From assembly GCA_024643545.1 (NCBI GenBank), contig JAHEMR010000006.1, positions 51,023-115,022 of the forward strand: a stretch of DNA of 64,000 bases, in the 5' to 3' direction. Below the pieces are notes generated by a model. That model was not told the origin of the DNA. It saw only the letters and a program-made list of their open reading frames with translations, and searched no databases. Made by a program: the position numbers and the translations under genes. This DNA comes from Crocinitomicaceae bacterium (GTDB lineage Bacteria; Bacteroidota; Bacteroidia; Flavobacteriales_D; Crocinitomicaceae). How positions within the stretch are numbered: the stretch's first letter is position 1; every line of letters begins with the position of its first letter. Positions 29,531 through 38,337 of this stretch are shown here, one piece after another.

Positions 29531-30109
29531 TTAATAATATTCATAAACATATCTTTTTTCATATACACATTGTCCATTTCGAATAATTTTTTTCAGAACT
29601 AAAGAACCGTATTTATTATACTCAAAAGTAGTTTGAGATTGCTCAACATTAGATTCATTTCTTTCTGTTTCCGAAATTTTATGTCCGAATTGGTCATAAA
29701 CAAAAAGTGTACTCGAAATAAGTGCCTCATTTGCGCCAAAAACCTGCTCTTCAATCTTTTGGTTTAAAAAATTGTATAAGGTAATTGTCTTTCGAACTTG
29801 ATGACCAAATTGATCATAAATTGTAAATTCAATGGGGTCAAAATTGGCGTTGTAAATGGTCTTTTCGTTTGATTTAAAAATGCTATCGGTGCCGAATTCA
29901 AGATTATTGAGGATATTTCCTTTTTTATCAAACTCAGAAATGGAATATCTGGTTAATTGCCATTTACTGGATTTAAATTCACGTTGATTGTATTGAATCG
30001 ATTTGATACGCATATGTTTCATGTTGTTTCGTTGTGCGCACAAATTAGCTTGATAAAAGCAGCTCAAGAAAACAAAAATGAATGACAAAATATATTTACT
30101 TAAACACAT
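29531..30109 (-). CDS. Exported YD/RHS-like repeat protein
   Basis: 192 residues. A signal peptide (about 1-25) is followed by short repeats of the form YDQFGHxxxxT, seen as IYDQFGHQVRKT (about residues 107-118) and VYDQFGHKISET (about 138-149), with weaker copies such as EFDKKGN and EYNKYGS. This resembles the YD repeats of RHS proteins and of many small Bacteroidetes surface proteins. There is no toxin domain. Its start overlaps the lipoprotein gene by 14 nt. The function is unknown. Confidence 0.75.
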   Translation of the reverse strand: MCLSKYILSFIFVFLSCFYQANLCAQRNNMKHMRIKSIQYNQREFKSSKWQLTRYSISEFDKKGNILNNLEFGTDSIFKSNEKTIYNANFDPIEFTIYDQFGHQVRKTITLYNFLNQKIEEQVFGANEALISSTLFVYDQFGHKISETERNESNVEQSQTTFEYNKYGSLVLKKIIRNGQCVYEKRYVYEYY

Positions 30110-30533
30110 ATAAATCAGATAATGAAATTACTTCTTTTCGCTTAGTAATAAAACAGGAGTCCAAGGTTACCCTCTGGTTTACGGGCATTTGAGCATTGAC
30201 CATCGCTAAAGAGTCTAGTCCGTAAGTGTAAATTTTATATTTTCCCGGATATAAAAATTTAAATTCATACTCACCCTTGTAATTCGTTTTTAATCTGGTG
30301 CCATAAGATAATTGATCGCCATAAACGATGTAAACGTAGGTATCTGCCAAATATCCTTCTTCGATTAACGTTGTAAAGGTTGAGTTATAATGTTTAAAAT
30401 AAACTTTGCCATTTATTTTTGCATCCCCTCCCACACCCGGTTTTTTTTCACAGGAATAAGAGGAAAATAGAATAGTGACAATAAATACCGTTTGTCTCAA
30501 ATAATTCAAATTACATTTCAAATTCGTTCGCAT
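30096..30533 (-). CDS. Lipoprotein with a carboxypeptidase-regulatory-like fold
   Basis: 145 residues. The lipobox is SSYSC with Cys28. The mature part has a beta-sandwich pattern: INGKVYFKHYN, then TNYKGEYEFKFLYPGKYKIY, the 'G-Y-x-F-x-x-L-x-P-G-x-Y' signature of CarboxypepD_reg-like folds. No catalytic residues are expected. It overlaps the ABC gene by 23 nt upstream and the YD-like gene by 14 nt downstream, so all are translated from one message. Confidence 0.75.
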   Translation of the reverse strand: MRTNLKCNLNYLRQTVFIVTILFSSYSCEKKPGVGGDAKINGKVYFKHYNSTFTTLIEEGYLADTYVYIVYGDQLSYGTRLKTNYKGEYEFKFLYPGKYKIYTYGLDSLAMVNAQMPVNQRVTLDSCFITKRKEVISLSDLYVFK

Positions 30534-32199
30534 AGTTTATTTTGGTTAAATTAGACTTATCGATAATCAATATGATTTTATCCTTTTTCATTTCATCGAG
30601 GTATTTTAAAACGAGTGAAATTGATTGCTCGTTTAAATTTAAAAAAGGTTCATCAAGAAGGATGAGGCTTCTATTACTTAACCTAAGTCGAGCAAAAGAC
30701 AATAAGTTACGATCGTTATTTGTGAGTTCACTTAAAATGATTGGTGAATTCAATTTTTCATTAGATGACAAATGATGTAATTCAAAAAAATCCAGAGTAG
30801 ATTTAACCGTCAATTGAAATTCTTTCGAACGATTTGGAGTAATCATCTCAAAAATAGAACGACCAATAAAATCCATTTGATTTGAAAAATATCCAATCTT
30901 TTTTCTAATTTCTCGGTCCTTATTTTCGCCAAATTTAACATCAGATAATTTTATTTCTCCTTTATTAAATGCGTAAATACCCATAAGAATTTTGAAAAAG
31001 AAGGATTCTCCAGTGGAATTACTTCCTTTTAAACGATATATTCCGGGTTCGTTAATCTGTAAATTAAAATCAGTAATAACCTCCTGACCATTGGAATTTA
31101 CACAACTTAAATGATTCACGTGCAACAAACATTTGAATTCGGATCTAATGGAACCCTTTGTCATTTCGATGTTTCGATGTTGACTTATTTCCACAAAACG
31201 ATTGAATGAGATTATTCCGGTTTGCCAAATTTGATTTACCTTTAAAATCCTTTTAAACACGGGCATTAAGTGAATAATCAACATAATAAGAATGATGAGT
31301 TGTGCACCATCAATTTCTTCACTGCTACTTTTTAATCTGAAAGATAATACTAAGATAATGGCTAATAAAATATAATTTGAAAAAGGTAATAAACTATCGA
31401 GCAAAGACTTATAAGTCACATATTTTATTCCTGTTTTGTACAATTTCTCCGAACGTTTTTTAAATTTCTCGTTTTCCGCAAATTCTCTATTCAGGACTTT
31501 TATGGTAAACAAAGCCGACAAACGTTCATTAACAAAGCCCAAGTTTTGAGATTTTCGATCTCTATATCGTTTCGTTTGTTTTTTCAGTTTAACATGAAGT
31601 AAAAAAAAGACTGAAAAAAAAATCAATAACGTGACAAAAATGACCTGAGTCAGGTAACAATTCATGCTTAAAAAGATGAAATAAGTAAGAACAATAAATA
31701 CAAGATCATTGATAAAAACTAAAATTCCTTTCGTCAAGAATTGAGTAATTGCACTCATATCACCGCTGTACCTCATCAGATAATTACCAATTGGTTTCTT
31801 TTCAAATTCTGCATAAGGACTATATAGTTGAGCTTCAAACAAATATTGTCTTATAAATCTCGAAAAGCCTTCGTTCAAACGAGCATTCAGCGCACTTTGG
31901 GAAAATTGAAATACAAAACGTAGAAAAATGAGCAGAAGGAATAGAATAAGAAATAACTCCATCGAATTCACTCCATGAATAATCGCATCAAATATTTCAC
32001 CACGTTTGGAATTCGAGTGATTCAACAATTGATAATACTTTCCAATAAACAGCGGTATAATTAACGTGCAACACGACAATAAGATTCCAATAAAAAAGGA
32101 CAAAATAAAGTAGTATCGATTTTCTAATATAAAATTAAAAATGATATAGTACTTTCCATTTTTCAATTTCTGGAATACAGGCATATCATTCAAAAACAC
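30511..32199 (-). CDS. ABC exporter-like protein (fused membrane and ATPase domains) with degenerate ATPase motifs
   Basis: 562-residue protein with a six-helix exporter membrane domain (about residues 25-310) and a C-terminal nucleotide-binding domain (about 355-562). The ATPase motifs depart from the family. The Walker A region reads GSNSTGES (392-399), with Glu398 (codon GAA) in place of the essential Lys. The signature region reads LTNND where LSGGQ is expected (about 492-496). The H-loop His is missing (IIDKSN, about 545-550). The Q-loop Gln441 and Walker B LILLDEP (512-518) are intact. The frame is complete and overlaps both neighbours, so it does not look like a decaying pseudogene. 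It may bind nucleotide without efficient hydrolysis, or need a partner. The start could also be Met6. Confidence 0.85.
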   Translation of the reverse strand: MFLNDMPVFQKLKNGKYYIIFNFILENRYYFILSFFIGILLSCCTLIIPLFIGKYYQLLNHSNSKRGEIFDAIIHGVNSMELFLILFLLLIFLRFVFQFSQSALNARLNEGFSRFIRQYLFEAQLYSPYAEFEKKPIGNYLMRYSGDMSAITQFLTKGILVFINDLVFIVLTYFIFLSMNCYLTQVIFVTLLIFFSVFFLLHVKLKKQTKRYRDRKSQNLGFVNERLSALFTIKVLNREFAENEKFKKRSEKLYKTGIKYVTYKSLLDSLLPFSNYILLAIILVLSFRLKSSSEEIDGAQLIILIMLIIHLMPVFKRILKVNQIWQTGIISFNRFVEISQHRNIEMTKGSIRSEFKCLLHVNHLSCVNSNGQEVITDFNLQINEPGIYRLKGSNSTGESFFFKILMGIYAFNKGEIKLSDVKFGENKDREIRKKIGYFSNQMDFIGRSIFEMITPNRSKEFQLTVKSTLDFFELHHLSSNEKLNSPIILSELTNNDRNLLSFARLRLSNRSLILLDEPFLNLNEQSISLVLKYLDEMKKDKIILIIDKSNLTKINYANEFEM

Positions 32200-33199
32200 G
32201 AATAATCTTAGGGTTTGATAACTTATTTAAATCTAAAACAGGTATTTTAGAACGTAATTCAACCTCTTCTATTAAAAGAGGACTTTTTGTAAATAGTCCA
32301 GCAATTGCAACAGGTTTTTTATCAATTTCTTCCAGGAATGAAATACCGTAAAATGCCGCTAAACTGTCCCCACAAGAAAGAACTACCTCATGAATTGTAG
32401 ACATAAAACGTTTATCCCTTAAAAGCATTTCTGTTTCCCTTTGCAATATCCCATCGGCAATTTCCATTACAATATAATCTGGATTAAAAACATCCAACTT
32501 ATCTAATAAAGTTTGGTACAAATCCAATAGTTCTTCTTTTGACAACATAAATGTAGATGGGTAACCTGCATCTAGAAAATCAATTGCCATTTGCGCTCCG
32601 CAATCATATACCAAGTCCTTGTCTTTGGTATAACACGTTCCAGTTAACTTAATAAAGGCAACCTTCTTCTCCGCTAATGCAATTCCACGTGATAAAAATG
32701 CCGCAGTCGTTGTTTTGCCACTATCCATTGTAGAACCAATGGATAAGATAACTTTTGATTTTCCTGGCAATGTTCCTGTAAAGTCACTTTTTGACATCCC
32801 GTGATAAACAGTATTGACAATTTTTTCTGATTCGTCAATTGCGTAGCCAAGCAGTTTTAACCTTGTCGGTTCAATGTCATCAAAATCGGCATTCTTTGAT
32901 TTGACCAATCCAATTGCTCCACCAGCTCCTAAAATATCCAATACTTGAGTTGGTTCATTTGGTATATATCCTTCAAATTGAGATGTCGCATATCTGTGTC
33001 CAAATGAAGCAAGTATCTTGTCACCGGGCAGGATTGTAACGTTGCGTTTTGAATCACTTTGTACGGTCTTATGTTTACCAATTTCCAAAACTTCAAAAAG
33101 TGCAACATCACCGATTTTCGGTGTATAAATAGCATTGTGATGTGCATCTATTTTTTGGTAATTAATTCCTGCACACGAAATTGTTTTTTTTATTCTCAT
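32186..33199 (-). CDS. P-loop NTPase of unknown function, DUF1611/MobB/BioD-like
   Basis: 337 residues. The N-terminal 145 residues form an unassigned beta-rich domain. A P-loop NTPase follows with Walker A GSTMDSGKTT (155-164), then IKLTGT, YDCGAQMAIDFLDAGYPST and VMEIADGILQRETEMLL. The double Thr after GK and the DSGKTT form recall DUF1611/DgcN, MobB and dethiobiotin-synthetase-like enzymes, which move phosphate or amidate carboxylates. I cannot place it in one family. It starts 8 nt after the beta-propeller gene and overlaps the ABC gene by 14 nt, so it is probably cytoplasmic and works with the exporter. Confidence 0.75.
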   Translation of the reverse strand: MRIKKTISCAGINYQKIDAHHNAIYTPKIGDVALFEVLEIGKHKTVQSDSKRNVTILPGDKILASFGHRYATSQFEGYIPNEPTQVLDILGAGGAIGLVKSKNADFDDIEPTRLKLLGYAIDESEKIVNTVYHGMSKSDFTGTLPGKSKVILSIGSTMDSGKTTTAAFLSRGIALAEKKVAFIKLTGTCYTKDKDLVYDCGAQMAIDFLDAGYPSTFMLSKEELLDLYQTLLDKLDVFNPDYIVMEIADGILQRETEMLLRDKRFMSTIHEVVLSCGDSLAAFYGISFLEEIDKKPVAIAGLFTKSPLLIEEVELRSKIPVLDLNKLSNPKIIRVFE

Positions 33200-33207
33200 C
33201 TCATTAA

Positions 33208-36126
33208 TTATTTATTAAAAACGATAATTTTCTCACGAATGATTTGATTTTCGAATTCGATTGAAAGGATATATACATTATTAGGAAGGCACGAAACATC
33301 AACAAAAATGGACTCATGACTAGACAAAAAGTTTACATCGAAGATTTGACCATTCATATTTGTAATCTTCAAATCAAAATTATCGGGAATGGAATGATTA
33401 TCAAATTCTACATTAACTAGTCCTTCGGCTGGATTAGGGTATAATTTCAACATGTTTTTTACATTTTCGTTAATTCCCGCATTGGGATCGGTGGAATATT
33501 TAATGGTAACTAAGTCTCTTTGTTGATTTTGATTTATAGAACCTCCACTAACAAAAATCTCAGTATTATTGACGAACATGGTACTTGGGATATCCTTCTT
33601 TCCCGCCATTCCTTCAAACCGGAAAGTTTTATAAAGGATTCCGGATTCGTGATATGCTAAGGTTATGAAATCGTAATTAGCGCCTGTTGATGTCAAACTA
33701 TCTGACTCACCAACCAAAATGATATCGTTAGACGCATTAATACGTAATTCTTCCACAAGCTCATCAGAATTTATTGTAGCACTATATTGATCTTCCCATA
33801 TTAAATTTCCAGATGGATCATATTTAAGAAGAAGTATGTCATCGTTCAATGTAGACGAATTCGCATCACTATCCATATTTCCACAAACAACGACATTATT
33901 GGATTGATCGACGGCTACAAATTTCCCAATATCTGTTCCTTGTGCAGTACCATTAAATACCTTACTCCATAATTGATTTCCGTTAGGATCATATTTAATC
34001 GTTACAACATTTGTATCTGAAATTACAGTTTGAGTCACACCTGTTAATATGACATTTTCATTTTGATCGATTGTCATAGAATTTATTTCATCATGTCCAA
34101 TTCCCGAAATGATTTTTACCCATTGTTGAACACCCGATGTATTGTACTTAATCAACAAGCCATCATAATTTTGACCATTAAAAGTTCTTCCCGCAACATA
34201 AACACCCGTTGAGCTGCGCACGCAGAACTTCGCAATATCATTGGCATTATTAGTTCCATTGTAACGACTGGTCCAAATTAAATTCCCATTCAAATCCCAT
34301 TTTTGAGTAAGTACATCCTCATTAGCTGTTGTAGTCGGATCACTATCACTTTTTCCTGTTAAATAAATAAATCCCGCGGTATCAATCACAAGCATATACG
34401 CTTTATCCGATGCACTTACGGTGGCATAATCATAGTTACGTGTCCAAACGGTATCTCCCAGTGAATTATACTTCACTAATTTGACATCATATGATGTTCC
34501 CGAATTTTTCACAAATCCACAAGTGTACAGGAATCCTTGTGGATCCATAGCGATGGACATTGCTTCGTCGATACTTCCCGTAGTAGAGGTGCCAGAAAGT
34601 GTCGATATCCATAAGGTTTGTCCAAAAGGATTTATTTTCTTTAAAAGGTAATTTCGATCTTGCAAGTATTGCACAGTATATCCCGCAACGTATGTATTCC
34701 CTTGACTATCGACAGTTAAAGCATGACTATTATTTGAATTATCACCTTTAGAAATGTACTTTTTCTCCCAATTTGAGCTCAGACCTGACGAAGAAAGTAG
34801 AAGGTATATCCCATCTCTTATCGGTACATTTTCAGATGAACCGGTAACTAATACATCGTTGGAAGCGGATAAAAGCATGGAAGTTGGGACATCATTCGAA
34901 CTCGCTGAAGATGAGTATACGTGACTTCCTGAAACAGTGCCAGATGAACTAATTTTTTGAATAATAAAATCAGTTGAAACAGATGCACTTATATCCGTAT
35001 CAGACCAACCTAAAACGAAAATCGTCCCTGTATTATCAGAGAGGACATCAACAGGAACATCATCGCTAGCGATAGATCCAATATAATTGGCAGACCACAT
35101 TTGTGTACCAGTAGTTCCATTATATTTTACTGTAGTAATATTGTAATTATAGTTTGTTGTAAGGTCAAAATCAGACTGTCCGGTAACGATAACATTTGCA
35201 TTTGGATCCAAACATATGTTCGTAGCCCTGTCGTCATCTAAATAATCGTAAATCGCCTGCCAAACAACAGTACCAGCAGTGTTGTAAGCAACAGTTACAT
35301 AATCATAATTAATATTTCTCGATCTTCCCGTAACATAGATGTTTCCATTAAGCTGATTAACGACCATATCCGTTGGACGATCGTGATGGGTTCTATCTAA
35401 AATTTTCTCCCAAACAGTTGCACCAGTTGCGCCATTGTATTTGATGGTTAGATAATCATCATCAAAACCATTAAAAGATCGTCCCGTTACATACACATTG
35501 TTTTGTGCATCCAAACAAATTTTAACAGGTCTGTCGGCTGCATTTCCAGATCCATTTTTGAGGATGGACCACAACACCGTACCTACACTATTGTATTTTA
35601 TGGTTATAAAGTTATCGTTGTTGGTCGCAGATGCATCTACATCTGTCTGTCCTGTTACGTAAACATTACCATTTGCATCAACGGCGATTGAATTACCGCG
35701 ATCTGTTTGATCAGTGTTTATATTTGAAAGATATGATTGGACCCACAACACTTGTCCATTTGGGTCTACCTTTAAGGTAACCATATCGGTTCCAGTTGCC
35801 CCACCTCTTTGATAACCGGTCACGTAAATAAAGTTGTTAACATCTGTTACAATATCTAACCCCTCATCCATTCCATTTCCTGGACCATCATAGGTTTGGC
35901 TCCAAATAGTGTCTCCGGAATTTGAAATTTTCATTATTAAAATATCTTTATTCACTCCTGCATTCACAGTATACCCACACAAAACCACGTTACCCTGGTT
36001 ATCTTTTGTCGAAGCATTAATTGCAGCACTATAATCACCTTGTCCAGATTCCTTATTTTCCCAAATTTGACAAAAACTGTTCCAACCTAAGCTCTGAATA
36101 ACGATGTAAAAAAGAAATTTTTTCAT
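33208..36126 (-). CDS. Large secreted SBBP-repeat beta-propeller protein with T9SS sorting domain
   Basis: 972 residues. The signal peptide ends NSFCQ. About 16 repeats of 50-60 residues follow, each with a core like NVYVTGQTD...NFITIKYNSVGTVLWS; these are SBBP (seven-bladed beta-propeller) repeats, often found in extracellular Bacteroidetes proteins. The last 75 residues start LKLYPNPAEGLVNVEFD and are a T9SS type A sorting domain, so the protein is secreted or surface-attached. First gene of the seven-gene operon. The 139-bp region upstream is shared with the divergent sigma-factor gene. The ligand is unknown. Confidence 0.9.
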   Translation of the reverse strand: MKKFLFYIVIQSLGWNSFCQIWENKESGQGDYSAAINASTKDNQGNVVLCGYTVNAGVNKDILIMKISNSGDTIWSQTYDGPGNGMDEGLDIVTDVNNFIYVTGYQRGGATGTDMVTLKVDPNGQVLWVQSYLSNINTDQTDRGNSIAVDANGNVYVTGQTDVDASATNNDNFITIKYNSVGTVLWSILKNGSGNAADRPVKICLDAQNNVYVTGRSFNGFDDDYLTIKYNGATGATVWEKILDRTHHDRPTDMVVNQLNGNIYVTGRSRNINYDYVTVAYNTAGTVVWQAIYDYLDDDRATNICLDPNANVIVTGQSDFDLTTNYNYNITTVKYNGTTGTQMWSANYIGSIASDDVPVDVLSDNTGTIFVLGWSDTDISASVSTDFIIQKISSSGTVSGSHVYSSSASSNDVPTSMLLSASNDVLVTGSSENVPIRDGIYLLLSSSGLSSNWEKKYISKGDNSNNSHALTVDSQGNTYVAGYTVQYLQDRNYLLKKINPFGQTLWISTLSGTSTTGSIDEAMSIAMDPQGFLYTCGFVKNSGTSYDVKLVKYNSLGDTVWTRNYDYATVSASDKAYMLVIDTAGFIYLTGKSDSDPTTTANEDVLTQKWDLNGNLIWTSRYNGTNNANDIAKFCVRSSTGVYVAGRTFNGQNYDGLLIKYNTSGVQQWVKIISGIGHDEINSMTIDQNENVILTGVTQTVISDTNVVTIKYDPNGNQLWSKVFNGTAQGTDIGKFVAVDQSNNVVVCGNMDSDANSSTLNDDILLLKYDPSGNLIWEDQYSATINSDELVEELRINASNDIILVGESDSLTSTGANYDFITLAYHESGILYKTFRFEGMAGKKDIPSTMFVNNTEIFVSGGSINQNQQRDLVTIKYSTDPNAGINENVKNMLKLYPNPAEGLVNVEFDNHSIPDNFDLKITNMNGQIFDVNFLSSHESIFVDVSCLPNNVYILSIEFENQIIREKIIVFNK

Positions 36127-36265
36127 TTATTATATTTTGTTTCAGACAAGACTTTGAGTCTTTACAAAAAGTTTGGTTCTGTTTCATTTTTTTTTGTTAC
36201 TTTAGGACTATTCATTTTTTTTATTCTCAAATCCAACCATTTAATAAAAATGCCGTTTTAACATC
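36127..36265. promoter_or_regulatory. Divergent promoter region with a small palindrome
   Basis: This AT-rich spacer separates the seven-gene minus operon from the sigma-factor gene. It contains a 6-bp inverted repeat AAGACT (36148-36153) / AGTCTT (36157-36162) with a TTG loop, and long T runs. No convincing TAnnTTTG box was found for either direction. The sigma factor could control either side. Confidence 0.3.
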
Positions 36266-36832
36266 ATGCCAGGAGAAGTTCAAATTTTCGAAGCACTAAT
36301 TGACCGTTGTATTCAACGAGATGAAAAGGCACGAAAAGAACTTTATGATTTGTTTTCTGCACAAATGTTTAACGTTTGTTTACGTTATGCGAAAAATAGA
36401 AGTCAAGCAGAAGATATTTTTCAAGATTCCTTCATTAAAGTCTTTGAAAACTTACCTAAACTATCAAATAAAAATCAATTTCCAGGATGGATTAAACGCG
36501 TCTTCATCAATACCGCAATAGATAACATTCGAACCAATAATAAATACGAGTCCAACGAACATTTACACGTAATCGATCATTTTTCAGATGTTGAACCGAC
36601 GATTCTTGACGACATGTCACACAGGGATTTATTAAACCTTGTGCAAAACCTTCCGCCAAGAGCAAAGATTGTTTTTAATTTATACGTCATTGAAGGTTAC
36701 TCGCACAAAGAAATCGCCGAGGAATTGGGTATTAGCGTTGGGACTTCAAAATCACATTTGTTCGATGCGAAAAACATATTAAAGAATAAACTAATATTAC
36801 AAGAAACCAAACTATTCAGTATCGTTAGTTAA
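36266..36832 (+). CDS. RNA polymerase sigma factor, sigma-70/ECF type
   Basis: 188 residues. Region 2 includes LRYAKNRSQAEDIFQDSFIKV (about residues 38-58) and the DNA-melting part FPGWIKRVFINTAIDNIR. Region 4 is a helix-turn-helix with YVIEGYSHKEIAEELGISVGTSKSHL (about 150-175). Regions 1 and 3 are absent, as expected for ECF factors. A transmembrane protein follows after 4 nt and may hold it inactive. Confidence 0.92.
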   Translation: MPGEVQIFEALIDRCIQRDEKARKELYDLFSAQMFNVCLRYAKNRSQAEDIFQDSFIKVFENLPKLSNKNQFPGWIKRVFINTAIDNIRTNNKYESNEHLHVIDHFSDVEPTILDDMSHRDLLNLVQNLPPRAKIVFNLYVIEGYSHKEIAEELGISVGTSKSHLFDAKNILKNKLILQETKLFSIVS

Positions 36833-36836
36833 AAAA

Positions 36837-38240
36837 ATGAAAAGAGAATTAGATCCATTTGAGTCCAAATTAAGGGAGAAACTTCAGGGAAAAGCATATT
36901 TCCCAGAGGATATTCTATGGAAGCGATTGAACGATGAACTCGTACGATCGGATCAAGTGGTGTATTCCCAAAAACGCTATTGGATTCTTGGAACGGCTCT
37001 TTTGGTTCTTTTATCCCTTAGTACAGGATATTTCATCGGATTAAATCAACGCGAATCAGCTCCTTTAGCTAAGAAAACATCGGTTGGATTAAGAAAAAAG
37101 ACGAAAATCGCCCAGCAATTGAGCGAAAAAAACAACAAAGTGGATCTGGCTAAGATGTCGTATACGGACAATGAAAATAAGGTCAAATTTTATCAGCCTT
37201 CGACAACGCCGTTAGCAGCGAACACAGCTAACACCTTGTTTAATGACAATCCTTTAAAAGAAAAAACCAACTCAACGAAAGTCAATCAAGTTGAAATGGT
37301 ACAAACCGAGTTAAACGGAAATATTCAACTGATAGCAACGACGAACGAAAACAGCTTCGATCCTTTACTTACTGTTTCTCCCAGTTTTTCCTTGAACGGG
37401 AGTGATTTAGCACCACTGGATTTCCCCTTGGATCGATTGAACTTATTAAAATCAGCGAAATTAACATCTGAGCATCCAGCTTTTATCAATCGCCTTCAAA
37501 AGAAGCATTTTCCAGTTTTACTTTCAGCAAGTTTGGGGGTAGAAGCTAATTCGAATAACCGCTTTACGTCAAATCAGGTTTATGGAACCAATTCTCCGTT
37601 TTCAGGAAAAGAAAAAGGATTAACAACGGCAAACGTTCGACTTGGCATTCAAGCGCAACTTGGTAAACACCTAGAATTTAGCACAGGAATTGGCACATCA
37701 CATTATTCAACCGAACAAACGTTACAGAACCAGGCGATTGGAGTAGATCCATTTCATCACCATCTCAATTTCGAATCTTCCATCAGTTCTTTTCAAATTC
37801 ACGAAGATCATTTAATGGATGACCCTGAGGATCACGAAGAAAATGAATTAAATTTCCAAGATTCGACTATGTTTCATTTGAATTATAAAATTTCCAACAC
37901 CATAAAAAGTATTCAAGTACCCATCACAGCAGGATATGTTTTTCAATGGAATAAATTCAAATTAAGCATGAAAACCGGTCTGATTTATAACCACATTACA
38001 CAGGCAAATCAACTTGTAAATATTAGCGGATTTAATCCGATTCGAACAAATGTGCAACCACAACTAGTCGCTACTTCATATTTTCAATTGCTTCAAATTG
38101 GCGCTGAATACCCCATTTCCAAACATGCATCCATCATGTTCTCACCTAGGTACACTTATGCGCTTAAATCCATTTCCAAATCAACCATTCTCCGTCCAAA
38201 TTTCCTCGGAATGGAATGTGCTTTGAAATTCTACTTTTGA
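36837..38240 (+). CDS. Membrane-anchored protein, possible anti-sigma factor with a barrel-like C terminus
   Basis: 467 residues. About 45 cytoplasmic residues are followed by one transmembrane helix (about 46-67, YWILGTALLVLLSLSTGYFIGL). Next comes a long low-complexity periplasmic linker and a C-terminal half with outer-membrane-barrel-like strands ending FLGMECALKFYF. A short His/Asp/Glu-rich stretch lies at about residues 302-345 (FHHHLNF, then HEDHLMDDPEDHEENE). The position directly behind the sigma gene and the single helix suggest an anti-sigma role, but no known anti-sigma domain was recognised. Pairs like this are common in Bacteroidetes. Confidence 0.65.
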   Translation: MKRELDPFESKLREKLQGKAYFPEDILWKRLNDELVRSDQVVYSQKRYWILGTALLVLLSLSTGYFIGLNQRESAPLAKKTSVGLRKKTKIAQQLSEKNNKVDLAKMSYTDNENKVKFYQPSTTPLAANTANTLFNDNPLKEKTNSTKVNQVEMVQTELNGNIQLIATTNENSFDPLLTVSPSFSLNGSDLAPLDFPLDRLNLLKSAKLTSEHPAFINRLQKKHFPVLLSASLGVEANSNNRFTSNQVYGTNSPFSGKEKGLTTANVRLGIQAQLGKHLEFSTGIGTSHYSTEQTLQNQAIGVDPFHHHLNFESSISSFQIHEDHLMDDPEDHEENELNFQDSTMFHLNYKISNTIKSIQVPITAGYVFQWNKFKLSMKTGLIYNHITQANQLVNISGFNPIRTNVQPQLVATSYFQLLQIGAEYPISKHASIMFSPRYTYALKSISKSTILRPNFLGMECALKFYF

Positions 38241-38337
38241 TTTAGCTCGTTAGAAAGTTATAAACTTCACGTTTTTTTGGCATTCCGTTGAACCAAAGCT
38301 TAACTTCGTTGTACGGAAGCTCACTAAACGACTGCTT

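Noticed and set aside
29531..30109. RHS/polymorphic toxin
   Set aside because: The repeats are few, the protein is short and no toxin or immunity gene follows.
36148..36162. Palindrome AAGACT-TTG-AGTCTT as a terminator
   Set aside because: The stem is only 6 bp and it lies between divergent starts, where no terminator is needed.
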